Below are positions 35,101 to 48,300 of a DNA stretch of 64,000 nt, one piece after another. Source of the stretch: Coccinella septempunctata (Eukaryota > Arthropoda > Insecta > Coleoptera > Coccinellidae); the NCBI RefSeq assembly GCF_907165205.1, contig NC_058191.1, positions 10,666,501 to 10,730,500 on the forward strand, given 5' to 3'. The position numbers and the translations under genes are program-made. How positions within the stretch are numbered: the first letter of the stretch is position 1; every line of letters starts with the position of its first letter. The notes under the pieces are model-generated. The model ran no database searches, was not told the origin of the DNA, and saw only the letters and a program-made list of their open reading frames with translations.

Positions 35101-36479
35101 ATGAATTTTTCAAATATTGGGTTTGAACTTCGTTTCTCGTATACAAATTGGCAACATCGCCAATTAAATCAGAGTTCTCTTCGTAGATGTATTTTGAAGA
35201 TATTTCATATAAAATATTTCAATTTTGTCTTAAAACCCTTTCAGGCCCAAATTAGAAAATCTCATTCAAAATAAAGTTATATTTTGAGGTCGAGAATACA
35301 AGAAATTCATTCAAATTCACTCATTTCATTGAATATCTATTTTCAATTTTTTTTTAATGGTGGTTTCTACATGTAACCGCCAGGACTCAACTATTAATAC
35401 AAGTAATATAATTATTTCTTGTGAAAGGCAAGAAAACAGTTTTTTTGTCACTTAAGTAAAGACAACTTTTCACGCTGTAAAGCGCCCTTTTGCAGAACTA
35501 TTGCAACCCTCTATGAGAGGCCGCCTTTGACTTACCACTGTTGCAGTTGTTTTGAGATGTAACCACAGGGACGCATGGAATAAATATTATTAGAGGTGGT
35601 TTCATAGTGAAACTAGGAACGGAAGTGTTAAGAATTTCCTAAGTTACATTCCAACATTTTTTTTTTATCAATGTTTCTCGAGAACTTGTCAATAATAAGT
35701 GAATAAATACAATAAAACTCAAAGAATTAATAATATAAATTTATTTGGATTTGAAATATCGGATGAAATGAGATCTCAACCTGATATAAAATTTATAAAC
35801 AATAAAGACATTGCAGGCGAACAACCAAAACATGCTACATAGAAATTCGTTCAAATTTATTTTAATTTCGTCCCAATATAGAAGGCCAATTTGAGAATTG
35901 TTCAATTCGCTATGGAAGTCTGTCTGTCTAGATTTTATTGCTTTATGCAATATTGATTATCTCAGTTCTGACTGGTGACTTAAAGTGAGAAAGTAACGAG
36001 ACATTCGATTCCTAATCACACCCAATCGTTTCATTAGAATCAGTACATTTTCCTAACTATAAATAGAGTACTTTCAAAATTTTAAAGCTTAAAATAATTA
36101 TTAATAATTCCTCTAAAATATATTTGTCACACTTAGCACATTAGTTGGGAGTGTTGCTGATATAAAATTTAGATACATTCAGTGCAGGGGATTTTTTTAT
36201 ATAACGTCTTTTCAACAAACAACATAATTTACTGGCCAACTACCAAATGCAAAGGATACTGAACCAATAGTTATATTTCAAATGCAAACTTTTGTTTAAT
36301 AATAAATAAAATTATAAGTTAAACTATATACAGAACAGAAGTGAATATATAATCTTTTTATAAAAAAAATCACAAAAATCGGATTAATGCAATATTCATA
36401 CTTTACACAAATAATGGATTATAACAGAATTAACTACCATGAAAAATACTTTCCAAAAATTTCTGGCTTCATAAGGACT
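32181..36479. other. Intergenic region between LARGE and PP1 beta; no gene seen
   Basis: From about 33000 to 34500 the base composition changes: the plus strand is C-, T- and A-rich and G-poor, unlike either flank. This may be untranslated or LTR sequence of an unidentified element. The CpG-rich hairpin at 34714-34881 is listed separately. TTTATT at about 35740 would give a minus-strand poly(A) signal for PP1 beta. No frame in the interval looks like a gene. Confidence 0.4.
34714..34881. mobile_element. CpG-rich hairpin element
   Basis: CATGAGAGCGTTAGACGCCG and GCGTTGAGCG near 34720-34750 are complementary, with few mismatches, to CGCTCAACGCGGCGTTTAACG and CCTCATGTG near 34837-34868. GTACACATG and CATGTGTATGTGTAC extend the ends. 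The stem is far richer in CG dinucleotides than the surrounding DNA. Confidence 0.75.
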
Positions 36480-39400
36480 CTATTTCTTTTTATTGTTAGT
36501 GTTTTTTTGGGGAGTTGCCGGTCTTCCAGAGTTCACACCCTGGTACTGATACTTAGCTTTTTTTTCAGATGGCTTCAATATCTGAAAAAACAAATTATAT
36601 TTTGCTTCACCCAGATTCATAATACAGGGTGATAGACGTTGACTGCTTTTAAGAAGTTTTTGGAGAACTATCGCCAATATTGAGCTGAAAATTTTACCCG
36701 AGGGGGTTTGGACGGTGATCTATTGGACTAAAATAGTATTTTCATAGAAAAGTAACTTCCGGTTATGCCGGACACAATATACTTTCTTTTTTATATTACT
36801 TACCCCATAATTCAGTACGCTAGATTGGAATCAACATGTGTAAGAGGAAAAGTGCGACGCGTTCGATTTCACGGCAGAAATCTAATTAAAATGAGATAAC
36901 GCCTAGAACAGTGAGGCTAGTCCGATTCAGAACGAAATACTTGTTGATATTCATATCAGCGGGGGGTGACACGTGTCTGAAGTACAGTATTCTACCCTCA
37001 TATTATGTCTATTATTCATAGGATGATTTAGCAAACGAGACGAAGTCTCCTCGTGAATAGTCATCATAATATGCTCGTTAAATGATATGATACATATTAT
37101 CCACTATTGATACCTAAGTCCTAAATTGATTATAATCTATACAGGGTGACAATTTGAAAATTTGCCAGTCCAATTATGTCACGACAAGGATGATTTCAGA
37201 GAAAATGCCGGAAAAGGTCAATTTCTGATCGTAGAGCAGAATTGTAAGCCGAAATCTCCTCAACCCTTGGTGTAGGAGCTAAAGCCCCTAAATTCTGGGG
37301 GTGAGCTATACCTCAATTGAAAGATCACTTGACCCTTGAGTCCTTGAAGTAGTTACAGTTGAAAACTTGCCAGGCCAATTATGTCTCGGGAAGGATGTTT
37401 TCAGAGAAAATGCAGGAACAGGTCAATTTTTATTCAGAGGGGGACATGTTTCTAGCATAATTGTAAGCCAAAATCTCCTCAATCTTATGTGTAGGTTGTC
37501 ACCCCTAAATTCTTAATAGGGAAGAGGATGAGCTATACCTCAATTGGACATATTGTCTTCCAATTGATATTTAGCTAACCCTTTATTCCCTATGAAGAAA
37601 CTAGGGGTGCTGCCTTACACCTAGGTTTGAGGATTTCCGCTTACAATTTTGCTCAAAATATGTCCCCCTTGCTTTGAAAATTGACCTGTTCCAGCTTTTC
37701 TTTGAAAACATCCTTGTCGAGATATAATTGGCCTGGCAAGTTTTCAAATTGTCACCTCCTGTAACTACTTCAAGGAATCCATAAAATTTGCAAACCATAG
37801 TATTCATGTAGAGGGACAAGTAATCTTGCAATTGAGGTAAATCTCACCCCCTATTCCCTACAGGGGTGATAGACCCTACACCTAGGCTTGAGGAGAATTC
37901 GGCTCAAAATATATCCCCCTCCGAATAAAAATTGACCTGCTCCGGCATTTTCTCTGAAAACACCCTCGTCGCGACATAATTGGCCTGTCAAGTTTTTAAG
38001 TTGTCACCCTGTATATGTTTCATTGAGGCTCATTACAATAAATCACTATTGTTTGACTTGAAAATGGATTTCCATCTGAATTTATTGAGTTTTCGTACCT
38101 TTGATTCATCAAAATTGACGTTCAGAGGTTAATGGTATGAAGTGACGTTATTACCGGCGAATCAGTTATGCCAACTGTAACCGCTTTGGAATTCACAGAA
38201 ACCGAGTAATTTCTTTCACTTTTTGTTATCAACACTATGCCGGTGCACTAGAGATTTATTTCAATTGTTTTGTTTTGGTCAAAGAGTTAGGTAAAATTGG
38301 GTTTTGGTTGTTTACTTTTCGATTAATTCTCAATAAATCATTTAGCATCACTATGTGAGAATTCCCATCGCATTCTAAAAAGCTTCTTTCATTCATATCA
38401 TATTAATTTCATATGGAGAAGAAATTAAAGTGGAAGTGGCATCTTATCTGTTCTCTATATGCATAATATATTCCCGCATAGAAAACTGTTTAGTTTTCAT
38501 TTCCTGCATATCTGCTCATTCGCCTATGTTGATATGGCTAAGGAAAGTTCTCAGTTCAAGTAATAATACTGAAGTTTACCATGCCAGTCAAAATTTTAAT
38601 GAAATGGAAGTGAACTGGTCATTAAAGTTCAGCCTCCTAATTGTACGACCTTAATGTTGTCGAACAGTTCAGATCAAGATTTTGATCAGTCCCTATGTCA
38701 ACTTTGTCTCAGTATTTTAAAAATCGATGCTCATTAAGCAAGATACTTCCGATTCAGACGAAAATTCGTCATAACTAATGTCAACAGTAAAAGCTACGAT
38801 TGTTTTGACAGTCTGGTAACGATGTTGTACTTCTGATTGCTAATGTCATTTCATTCCTAACTTGAACTAAGTCTTACTATTCCTTGAAATTGACAATTGT
38901 TGAAATTGTCTTTGAATGGACTGTCTTATGATGCAATAAAAAATAATAGTTTAGTTTGGTACGAATTTTCAGCTCAATATTTCAGCTTGTTCTCCTAAAT
39001 TTTCTACTCAATCTAGACTCCATAGAGATGCTTAAAACAGAGATTCAGGGTTGGTTATGTTGGCTGGTAACTTATTCCCTGAACCCTTAAACAATTTCTG
39101 GCGATTGAAAATTTTACATATTGGTTCATGAGGGTCCCTAACTTCCAACTTTAAAACGACAGCTTATTATTGAAGTTTTATGACCAAAACCTGAATATTT
39201 CAAATTTACTTCTAGAGTTGGGGATTAGGATATAAGTTACCGACCAGCACAAGCCAAGCCTAAGAACTTTCACTAAGAAAGCATGCAAGTTATCAAAACG
39301 GAATATGTGTTCGATAGATATCTAAGGAACTCTCTTACAGTAAAGACTTCTCACCTGAAATGAGCACATAAGCGTCTCGTCAACACTCATCATACCTCCA

Positions 39401-41211
39401 GCGTTGTCAAATTCCCCACAGTAATTTGGTGCAGAAAACAATGTAACCAATTGTCTTTTGGCGAAAAACTCATAACCATCTTCAACAACTTGATGAGCTC
39501 TGCATATCAAGTCTAAATCATGCCTGTTGAGGAACTTACTGACCACGTCAGCACCAAATGTGAATGAGACACCCCTGTCATTCTCTCCCCACCCACTAAC
39601 GTCTTTGTCAGGATCAGACCACAGAAGATCACATAGCAGTCCTAGAAAATCACACCTGATTTTAAATTTTTGCAAACTTCAGCAGTCCTGCTCAAGGAGG
39701 TACTTTTTACAGAACTCAATGATTGTCTACCTGCCATCAAAAAAATTTCAAATTCAGTATGAACTTACCTGTATCAGGTACATCTGTTGGTCTCATGATA
39801 CGCCTAATCTGTTCCATACCTTGAAGATCAGGACTGAGACCACCATGGCAACAAAAAATCTTTTCGTCTATGATAGCGGCAATTGGCAAACAATTGAAAC
39901 AGTCTGTGAAAGTCTTCCATAACTTGATGTTATATCTCCTTTTGCCTGTAAGAAACATATTTCTAAAAAACTAATTTGAATGGTTAGTCAGGAAAGCTCA
40001 CATTCATCATAGAAACCATAAATTCTGTTGATAGAGGCACACTCATGGTTGCCTCTAAGCAAAAAGAAATTTTCCGGATACTTGATTTTATAGGCAAGTA
40101 AAAGGCATATGGTCTCCAAGGATTGTTTGCCACGGTCAACATAATCCCCAAGGAATAGATAATTAGCCTCTGGTGGAAAACCTCCATACTCAAACAGTCT
40201 CAACAGATCAGTGTACTGTCCATGGATATCCCCTAAAAACATTTCACATTACACCTAATAAATTTCGTAACACATTCGAAGTACTTACCACATATTTTAA
40301 GTGGTGCTTCTAGCTCCAAGAGTATTGGTTGTTGTAGAAAAATTTCTCGTGATTTCAGACATAATCCCCTTACTTCTGACTCTGTCATATGCACTGATTT
40401 TCCAGGCCTGCATCCTCTTACTATAAAATATTAACTTGATGAAGATAGTTATTGTTGCAATGAATTCATAATTTTCTCCATACAGAATAGATGCAAAAGA
40501 GAATTTCAATCTGTTGAAATCAAATCAATTAGAACTTTAGTATCATAATTTCTCTCAGCCAATTCAAATGGCAACGACCTACAAGTATCAATGTCCACTA
40601 CTAAATATTTAATTAATAGATCAATAGAAGGCTGGATAGAAACTGATGTCACCAAATATAGACCATATCTGGCGATGTATAAAAAAAGTGCAGAAGCTTG
40701 TAGCTAATTTACAGAAAGCACTATTAAACTGTGTACTCTTACGTTCAGACGAAATAAATATTTCTTTGAATTTAGATCTCTTCTTAACGTCTCGATTCTC
40801 TTGCAAGGCACGTTGGTTGTTATACCCTTTAGTTACCACACAGGAAGTTGGTAGGCAGCACAAAAATAAACACTACTGTATGTATACATCAAAAATCAAT
40901 AAAATCAGTGTAGAAGCGAATCTAACAACAAAAGTTATACACTTATTTGAATCAAATTGTATGAACTCTCGTAATAAATGATAAGATTACATTCATAATT
41001 CGTTAAAATAGAAAAGGGCTCGCAACAAATAGTTAACAGAATGTGAACGGAAAACACTATTTTTAGGAAATTTCACATGCAACAGATACTTGAAACAAAA
41101 AACAGCTTATTATGGTGTATTACATGATACAAAATATTCATAATTCTTTAAATATTTACCTTCTAAAAGTCTCTGGATTAAACTGTCTACGTTTAATTCT
41201 GGCTCCGCCAT
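36480..41211 (-). CDS. flw: Serine/threonine protein phosphatase PP1 beta catalytic subunit
   Basis: Six exons (41211-41160, 40420-40289, 40232-40002, 39945-39769, 39641-39355, 36581-36480) encode 326 residues. All metal- and phosphate-binding motifs are intact: GDIHG (62-66), GDYVDRG (90-96), GNHE (122-125), then FCCHGGLSPDL, ICRAHQVVEDGYEFF and LFSAPNYCGEFDNAGGMM. The N-terminus MAEPELNVDSLIQRLLE and the long tail ILKPSEKKAKYQYQG ... TNNKKK mark the beta class (PPP1CB, flapwing), not the alpha class, which ends soon after ILKP. PP1 beta partners with MYPT-type subunits and dephosphorylates myosin regulatory light chain. The short tail exon lies 2.8 kb from the rest, beyond an intron that holds an inverted-repeat element. 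The upstream end is close to the 3' end of GIGYF (about 1.1 kb). Confidence 0.96.
36941..36980. repeat. Short copy of the 10793-11594 arm repeat
   Basis: CTTGTTGATATTCATATCAG followed by CGGGGGGTGACACGTGTCTGAA matches the right arm near 11500-11540. It lies in the last intron of PP1 beta. Confidence 0.6.
37139..38015. mobile_element. Inverted-repeat element built of four related blocks
   Basis: Ends are TACAGGGTGACAATTTGAAA and the complementary ...AAGTTGTCACCCTGTA. A block containing CCAATTATGTC ... GGATG.TTTCAGAGAAAATGC and GGTCAATTT occurs twice forward (37165, 37376) and twice inverted (about 37660-37750, 37925-37990). The element thus looks like a TIR element with an internal duplication of its arms. 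It sits in the last intron of PP1 beta. Confidence 0.7.
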
Positions 41212-42351
41212 TTTAACGACTGACGTTTTGTCACCGAAGCGTAGAATACGTCAGTGTCAGATGTCAAATTAATGAACCCGTCATTTTAAATTTATTCAAA
41301 TAAAATAGAAATTCACTGGACTAAACATTTCTAATACATTTTCTTATTATTATTGTATGAATTTATTCGCAGGTTCAATTAGTAGGGCGTAAAGGTTTTC
41401 TGGTTTGAAAAATTTTGGGATGTATTTATGTAAATCTTGATTAAATCAATCTTAGAATGAGTTCTAGACGAAAGGCGTCATCTTTTTATATATTTATCTT
41501 AAGTACTGATAGCTTAGAAAAAAGAACAACCTTAATCTAAATCAAATGAAAAACCGCACAGTGCCCAGTCTACCGAAAAAACTTGGGGAAAACGAGGTTT
41601 GTGATGTTTACCAAATGCGAATGTAAGCGAATTTACAATCACAAAATGAATCCCCTCGCGCCTTACGTTTCTTATAATTTCAAAAGTTTTATAATTCTAG
41701 CAATCCCACGTCATTTAATATAAGGAACCGGGAAGCGCATTCGAATGGCACGAAAATCATTCTACACATTTTGTAGAATGTAGCACGATTCGTTACCAAC
41801 TTTTGGACCCCAAATTTCGGGAAAGTTCTCAATTTACGACATTACTTCGTTCAAGTCAATAAGATCCATTATCAGAAATCGCGATTGACTAATCAGAGGC
41901 CAGGATTTCGACCAGCTGTCGTTGACGTGAAAGATCGCTTATACTGGCCTCCTAATCTCTTTTTGAAAGCAGAGTATTCAAGTTTTTAATGTTGGAGGCG
42001 AGACTGTAATAATAAATTAGTTTGTTTCAGAACGTTAAAAAAAAGTTGCGGGATATACCTCGATTCCTAAACTAAAAGGAGAAACAAGGTTGATGTAAAA
42101 ATACTATATTTAGTCTCAATAAATGGCATTTAACTTCGACTCTTTCCACGCGAAAAGTCTCGCTTCTGCAAGTTAATAATATGCCTATAAATAAAAATAT
42201 TTTTTATAAAATCAATATTTAAACAGTAAAATAGTAAAACAGGATTGTAATTTTAGACATAAATAAGCAAAGTAAACAAGTTTTTTTAAAAGGAAATATA
42301 TGTATATATAAAGGTACAACTTTAACAATTTTTCTTGGTGAACAAATACAT
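41212..42351. other. Intergenic: PP1 beta upstream, GIGYF 3' side
   Basis: This holds the PP1 beta promoter side (adjacent to 41211) and the GIGYF 3' UTR (below 42352). There is no gene and no repeat I can name. Confidence 0.4.
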
Positions 42352-45300
42352 TTACGAATTATCACCATAATCTCTATCACCCACGTTTATTCGGTCAGGA
42401 GCAGAAGTCACGTTAAATCCTAGGATTCTATTATCCACTTTCAACATTTTATTCTTCTTGTTTTTCTTATTTTTACCCTGGAAAATGAAAAGCAAGAATT
42501 GAAGATTACAGTGAATATTTCAATCTACTATTCTAAGCAGAAAAATCGATCAAAAGTTCTATACCAACCTTAACCTCTTGAAATTCATTGCTATGGAAAG
42601 ATGAAGGATTTATTGCAGAAGCTGGAGAACACATATCGTCCTTTGGTGCTTGATTCTTCGGCCTAAATGATCTTCTCTTCTCGAGGAAATTAGAGGCAAA
42701 TTGTAAAGTTTGAGGATTGTCACCTAAGTATTCCTTGCAATAATCCCTAACGTCCATAGCAGATTCAATGTCTTTTAGGAACGTAACAAATGTTGGAACT
42801 GAAAAAAAATATCATTTACAAAATTTTTGTGCAACACCTATTAGTTCGAAATTATGTTGTAACGTGGTTAACCTAATCTCGAGCGCCAGCTATTCTTTTC
42901 AATAGGAAGAATAGCAAACCTACCAGAGTAGCTGCTAGCCAGAGACAGAGTTCGCTGTTATCTAGGGTGGTAGCGATAACGAAGAAGTCAAAATCGAATT
43001 ATGTAAAAGTTTATTCACACCTTCGGAAACTAATTATATGTACAAGGGAGATATGTGTAGGTATGAAATATGAGTGATTCTATGAGCGAAAATACATTCG
43101 GGAAATCCTATCCGGTCACGAGCACTTTATGAAATTTATACCGGGTGCAGTAAAAAAAATTAAGGGTTCAATAAAAAAATGCGCCAACCAGAACTGACGG
43201 AACGAATGCTAAGGACTTGCTATACGGTATCGGTATGTAGTTGTATTTCTCCGGAAATGAAACACAATAAGGGCGGATCTGTTCGAGACTTTTATTCGCT
43301 ACCCCAAGGGCTATAACGCACCATGACTGATAGCGAAGAAAAGGTCTATTTTTAGCGCAACTACGGGATTTCACTGACTACGAGCGGTATCTCTTATTCT
43401 CTGCCCCAAGGGCTATAACGCGCCATGACTGACAGAAAAGAAGAGATTTCGGATTCAACACTTATGACGCGGAACGCGGACAGGGGGGTTGACGGGAATT
43501 TCCCTTCAGTACCCCAAGGGCTTACGCGCCATGACTGATAGCGAAGGGAAAAGTCAGACTCGTGAAACAGGGTAAAGGACGATAAAATACAACAGAAAGC
43601 GATACAGTACAGCAGTGTTAAAGTTAAAGAAGTAACGGCGTAGGTCTAACAAAGAAACTGAACGGTACAGACGGGGACCTACCTCCTTTGTTTCAAGCAC
43701 TCCGGAAACTCAAAGGAAAGAAAAGAAAACTAAAAAATTAATTCTAAGTAGCACTGATGCAAACACAAAATAATTATTCTTCAACGGCGAAAATACGGAA
43801 AATTAACTGAATTAAAAGAACTGAATTTAAAACAGAAGTCACCAAGTTAAAAAGCGAAAAATCGAAATACTGAAATACTGAAGCAAAGTCAAAGAGCAAG
43901 TCGAAGAACTGAAGCAAAAGTGACCGTCGCGGGGGAAAATTTGCATTTATAGGCAAATCCCCTCTCACGGTAAAAATCTGAAAATTCCAGAATGCGACAA
44001 GAATGAAAAACGTCGTCAGCTCCGGTTTATCGCATATCAACAGATGAAAAACGTCGAAATCTTCAACGGCATGTAAGAAAAACAACGCGAAACACAGATA
44101 AGCGGTTTTTTACATTTACTCTGCCTATCGGAATGAACGTACGGAATATTCGAGAATTAAAATATTTTCAAAGACGGAAATCTAAAACGAAAGAAATGCA
44201 CTAAAATGAATTCCAATTTTCCTCAGAAAACTGGACTTCATTACAATGTTTCACTTAAAACTATGAAATGATAAGGTAAAACTGGCAAATACAGGGTGTT
44301 TGGTGATTCTTCTTTTTGGACAGAAGGTAGAAGTCGTCTACAGGGTCACTGGTGATGTAATTTGGGTTTCAAATGTCCCATAAGGGTATTTGTTTAGGAT
44401 ATATAGGGTGATTTATGAAAAAATGCTAAGCTCCCATATCTTCGTTAATATGGTAAATTTTTCGCTGATATTTCACAAGCTTGTTCCTATAGACATTCAC
44501 CGTCAGCACAAGTAAAAAAAATTAAAAAATCGCAGGCCCGTATTCAAAAATTTCAATTTATTTGTCAGGTGAAAAATATCACGAGGCGCTAGAATGAGCC
44601 TGCCTTCAAGTATTCCTTCAAATCTTGAAATCTATTTTTATCAATTAATCATTTAATATCATAAAAAATTTCAAGACACAATTTGTTGTATGGGGGGTGA
44701 TAATATAGTTGAATACTCAAACACTCTTATAGGTCCGGTATTTTCGCCTTCGAATAAATTTTATTCAATGTCAATAAGTATCTGTCAAATAATTTCCTAT
44801 CTGAAGGATACCTTATTTCGGTGCTTTTAGATAAAATTATTCGACGAATAACAATTAATTAATTAATGTATTATAAAATAAGACACCACATTGTAGATAT
44901 TGTCATAATTCCAACTAGAAAGCAAATATTTCGTGAAAATCACACAAAGAATAACCATACATCAAGAAACTAAAAAATTCAACCAATAATGACGTACCAA
45001 CATTCGATCTATGACAAATAAAATCTTATTAACGAGTTTCAATGACAGATTTATTCGATGAATAACACTATCTGGAAGTGAAAAGACTGCATTTTCACTT
45101 ATCCTAAGAATAAGACTTATTTATCGAATAAATTTAGATATTCGCACATGAAAGTACCGGGCCTTGAAGAAAATTTATCCTTATAAAGTTTACATTATAG
45201 TGATGAAGAGTTAATTTTGTTAGAAATGTACCAGGTGGATTATTGTTCCACATTTTCAGTTTAGTAGAATGAACAGGAATTCTGGGAGTAATTAAAGTAA

Positions 45301-48300
45301 GGCCCGGTACTTTCACCTTTGAATAAATTTTATTCACTGTCAATAAGTATCCGTCAAATAATTTCCTATCTGAAGGATACCTTATTTCGGTGCTTTCAGA
45401 TGAAATTATTTGACGAATAACAATTCTATGAAAACACGGTATACTACTTTTCACTGATTAATGTAACATAAGAGACCGCATTGTAGAAATTGTCATAATT
45501 CCAACTAAAAAGCAAATATTTCGTGAAAATCACACAAAGAATAACCATGCATCAAAAATCTAAAAAATTCAACCAATAATGACGTACCGACATTCGATCT
45601 ATGACAAATAAAATCTTATTAACGAGTTTCAATGACAGATTTATTCGATGAATAACACTATCTGAAAGTGAAAAGACTGCATTTTTACTTATCCTAAGAA
45701 TAAGACTTATTTATCGAATAAAATTAGTTATTCGCACGTGAAAGTACCGGGCCTAAGTCAAACTTATCTTAGGCGAGATGTACAGGGCGTTAGGGGGGCA
45801 CAATAGACCTTGAGGGCGCCGTGAGATGTTCTCTACTATCTTTGACTCGAATTTAGTGTTTTTGCTTTATCACGAATATTATTTTTCATGATTGAAACAT
45901 GAAAATATTGTAATATTTTGATTTCAACATATCATAAAAAAATAGAAAATTTGTGACATTCAAACAAAAAACAGATCTTTCATTAGTTTTTTTGCTCTTC
46001 TCAAATTACTATTTGAATTTATTTTATCTCATATACCGTGTGATATTTTTCACCAGAAAAGTGAATAGAAATTTTGGAATACAGGCCTGCAATTTTTTCT
46101 ATTCTTACTTTCTTGTGCTGACGGTGAATACCTATATAGGAACAAGTTTGTGAAAGATCAGCGAAAAATTTACCATATTAACGAAGATATGGGAGTTTAT
46201 AGATTTAGCTTTGTTTCATAAATCACCCTATATATCCAAAACGAATATCCTCATGGGACATTTGAAACCCAAACTCTCATTCAGTTTGAGGTCTTCTATT
46301 TCCACTTAGCCTTTGTGTATATAAAATATTCAAGATAGCTGAGCTACAACCCCTGTAATTTCGACAAAATTTCATGAAATTTCTAGTACAGGACTGTGAA
46401 AGGTGACTCTGGTTTCGGAAAAACGAAATAAAACATGAACATATGACTGGACAATGAATGGTTCAGTACATCAGAGTCTACATGATTAGTTGCATCAGGC
46501 CACTTGATTTGTTGTATAGTGGGATTTGGGTTAAAAACAGTGTAACATTTTTGACTGTTGTATACACTAGTGGATGGTTCTCATTTTTATGGAAAAATTT
46601 TCGGGCTGAAATGAATGATGTTTGAAATTAATTTTAGGCCTAAAATGCCATAAGCTCAATTTGAAACAATTCCTCTTGATGTAACACTTCTAATGTCATC
46701 GATTATAGAATCAAAAGAGGAATTGATGATCTAAGAACAGAACAAAATGAAGTTATACAATTGATGTTTCATTGTTTGACTTGAACTTAATTATGTTTTT
46801 AACAATTTCAATATCTTTCAAAGAAGAATTACTTACTATCAATCTCAGAGGTTATATTAGACAAAGCCTTTGTACACCAATTCGTAAACTCATCCACAGA
46901 ATTTGTCGCACCATTCTTCGATGGATTAGGCTCCTCTTTTTTGCTCTTAGGCTTGGCCTTCTGCGACTGTTGTTGATTGGTCTGTTGTTGCTGCTGTTGA
47001 GGTTTAGCGTTTGATGCACTACCTTTGGAATTATTGGACGGTTTATTATTAGTTGCAGGTTTTGCTGAAACTTCCTCCCACAAACCTGAAGTTGTTGTGG
47101 CTGCAAAAATTTTTTTCTTAAATTGATTTCTGCTAATACACAGAATTAATAAAGCATAGAGCAATAAGGGATATGATGCAGATCGAAACATTACAACCCA
47201 TGAAAAACTTACTGTTATTATTATTGTATGACCACGTTGATGGATTATTTGTAGACCAAGAAAGATTTTGGGAATTCCATATGTTTCCAGTGTTTTGCAC
47301 AGGGGGTAGTTCCTTTTCTTTCTGCATGGCCAACAGTTTAGCTTCTGCAGCTTGCTAAAAAAAAAAAACACATGTGTTCCAGGCGATTCAACTAGAAAAA
47401 TTCCCAAAAAATGGGTGCCTAGGTTCATTTATGACTCAGTTTAAACTGCTGTTGTGACCAAACGGTTTTTTCATGTTAACGTTCGAGGCTCACACTCCTC
47501 AACATTTTTTTCAAATTTAAATCCGATTTGAAATAGTGTTAAACGAAATATTACGAAATTTTCGGAAGTAATGAACCATCGTGGGAAATTTGTGGAGTTT
47601 TACCACTTACTTTTGCCAATCGCTCTTGCTCCTCTGCCTGAATCTCTGCTAGCGATTTTACTTGACGCTGCTCCTTTGCCTTGGCAGCCCACGTGAAACT
47701 AGCAGCCGCCTTCTCTTGCTGCTGCTGAAGCTCCTGCATCTGTTTTTGTTGCTGCAGGATCAGCGCCTCTTGTCTAGCCTTCTCCTTCTCCAATTTCTGT
47801 ATCTCCTGAAGACTGAGACCTTGGGACGATGACGATTGACACCAGGGGGCGATCTTGGCGTTGCGTATGGCCTGCTCTTGGGCCAACCTTGCCGCTTCCT
47901 TCTTAGCATATTCCTCTCGTTCTTTCGCTTCCTTCCTACAGTAACATAAAAAATTCAACATTGTCGAATCGGGCGATCTTAACCAATCCTTACTTTGCTC
48001 TCTCTTCCTCCGCTTTCTTCTGTTCTTCCGTTTTCTTCCTAGCTTCTTCCTCCGCCTTCCTCTGTTCCTTTAATTTCCGCTTCTCCTCCAATTCCTTGAG
48101 CCTTTTCTCTTCCGCCTCCTTTTTCGCCTTCTCGATCTCCTTCTTTATCTTCTCCTCTTCCTTTCTCTTTTTCTCTTCCGCCGCCCGTTTCTCCGCCTCT
48201 AAACGTCTCTGTTCGTTCTTCCTCTTTTCCTCGGCCTCCTTTTTCGCCTGTTTTTCTTCCTGCTCCTTTTTCTTCTTCAGTTCTTTTGTTGACACTTCGT

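Larger units (their letters stand above)
42858..44280. other. Intronic insert of unusual composition carrying three hairpin modules
   Basis: Within GIGYF intron 42799-46836 this block differs from its flanks: its plus strand is rich in A and G and poor in T, and it has many CpGs. It starts near a TGTAACG and may be part of a minus-strand LTR element, but no coding domain or LTR pair is visible. Confidence 0.35.
44350..46280. mobile_element. Inverted-repeat element in GIGYF intron
   Basis: The left arm (about 44350-44570, including TATCTTCGTTAATATGGTAA and CACCGTCAGCACAAG) is the reverse complement of the right arm (about 46080-46280, including CTTGTGCTGACGGTG and TTACCATATTAACGAAGATA). The core holds two copies of a smaller MITE. 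Confidence 0.7.

Noticed and set aside
43284..43556. Hammerhead or twister ribozymes as an explanation of the three hairpins
   Set aside because: The hammerhead core CUGAUGA...GAAA and the twister conserved loops are not present in either orientation. CTGATAGCGAA resembles the former only in part.
46772..47014. Plus-strand Leu-rich frame near 46900
   Set aside because: Antisense of the Gln-rich GIGYF exon 46837-47100.
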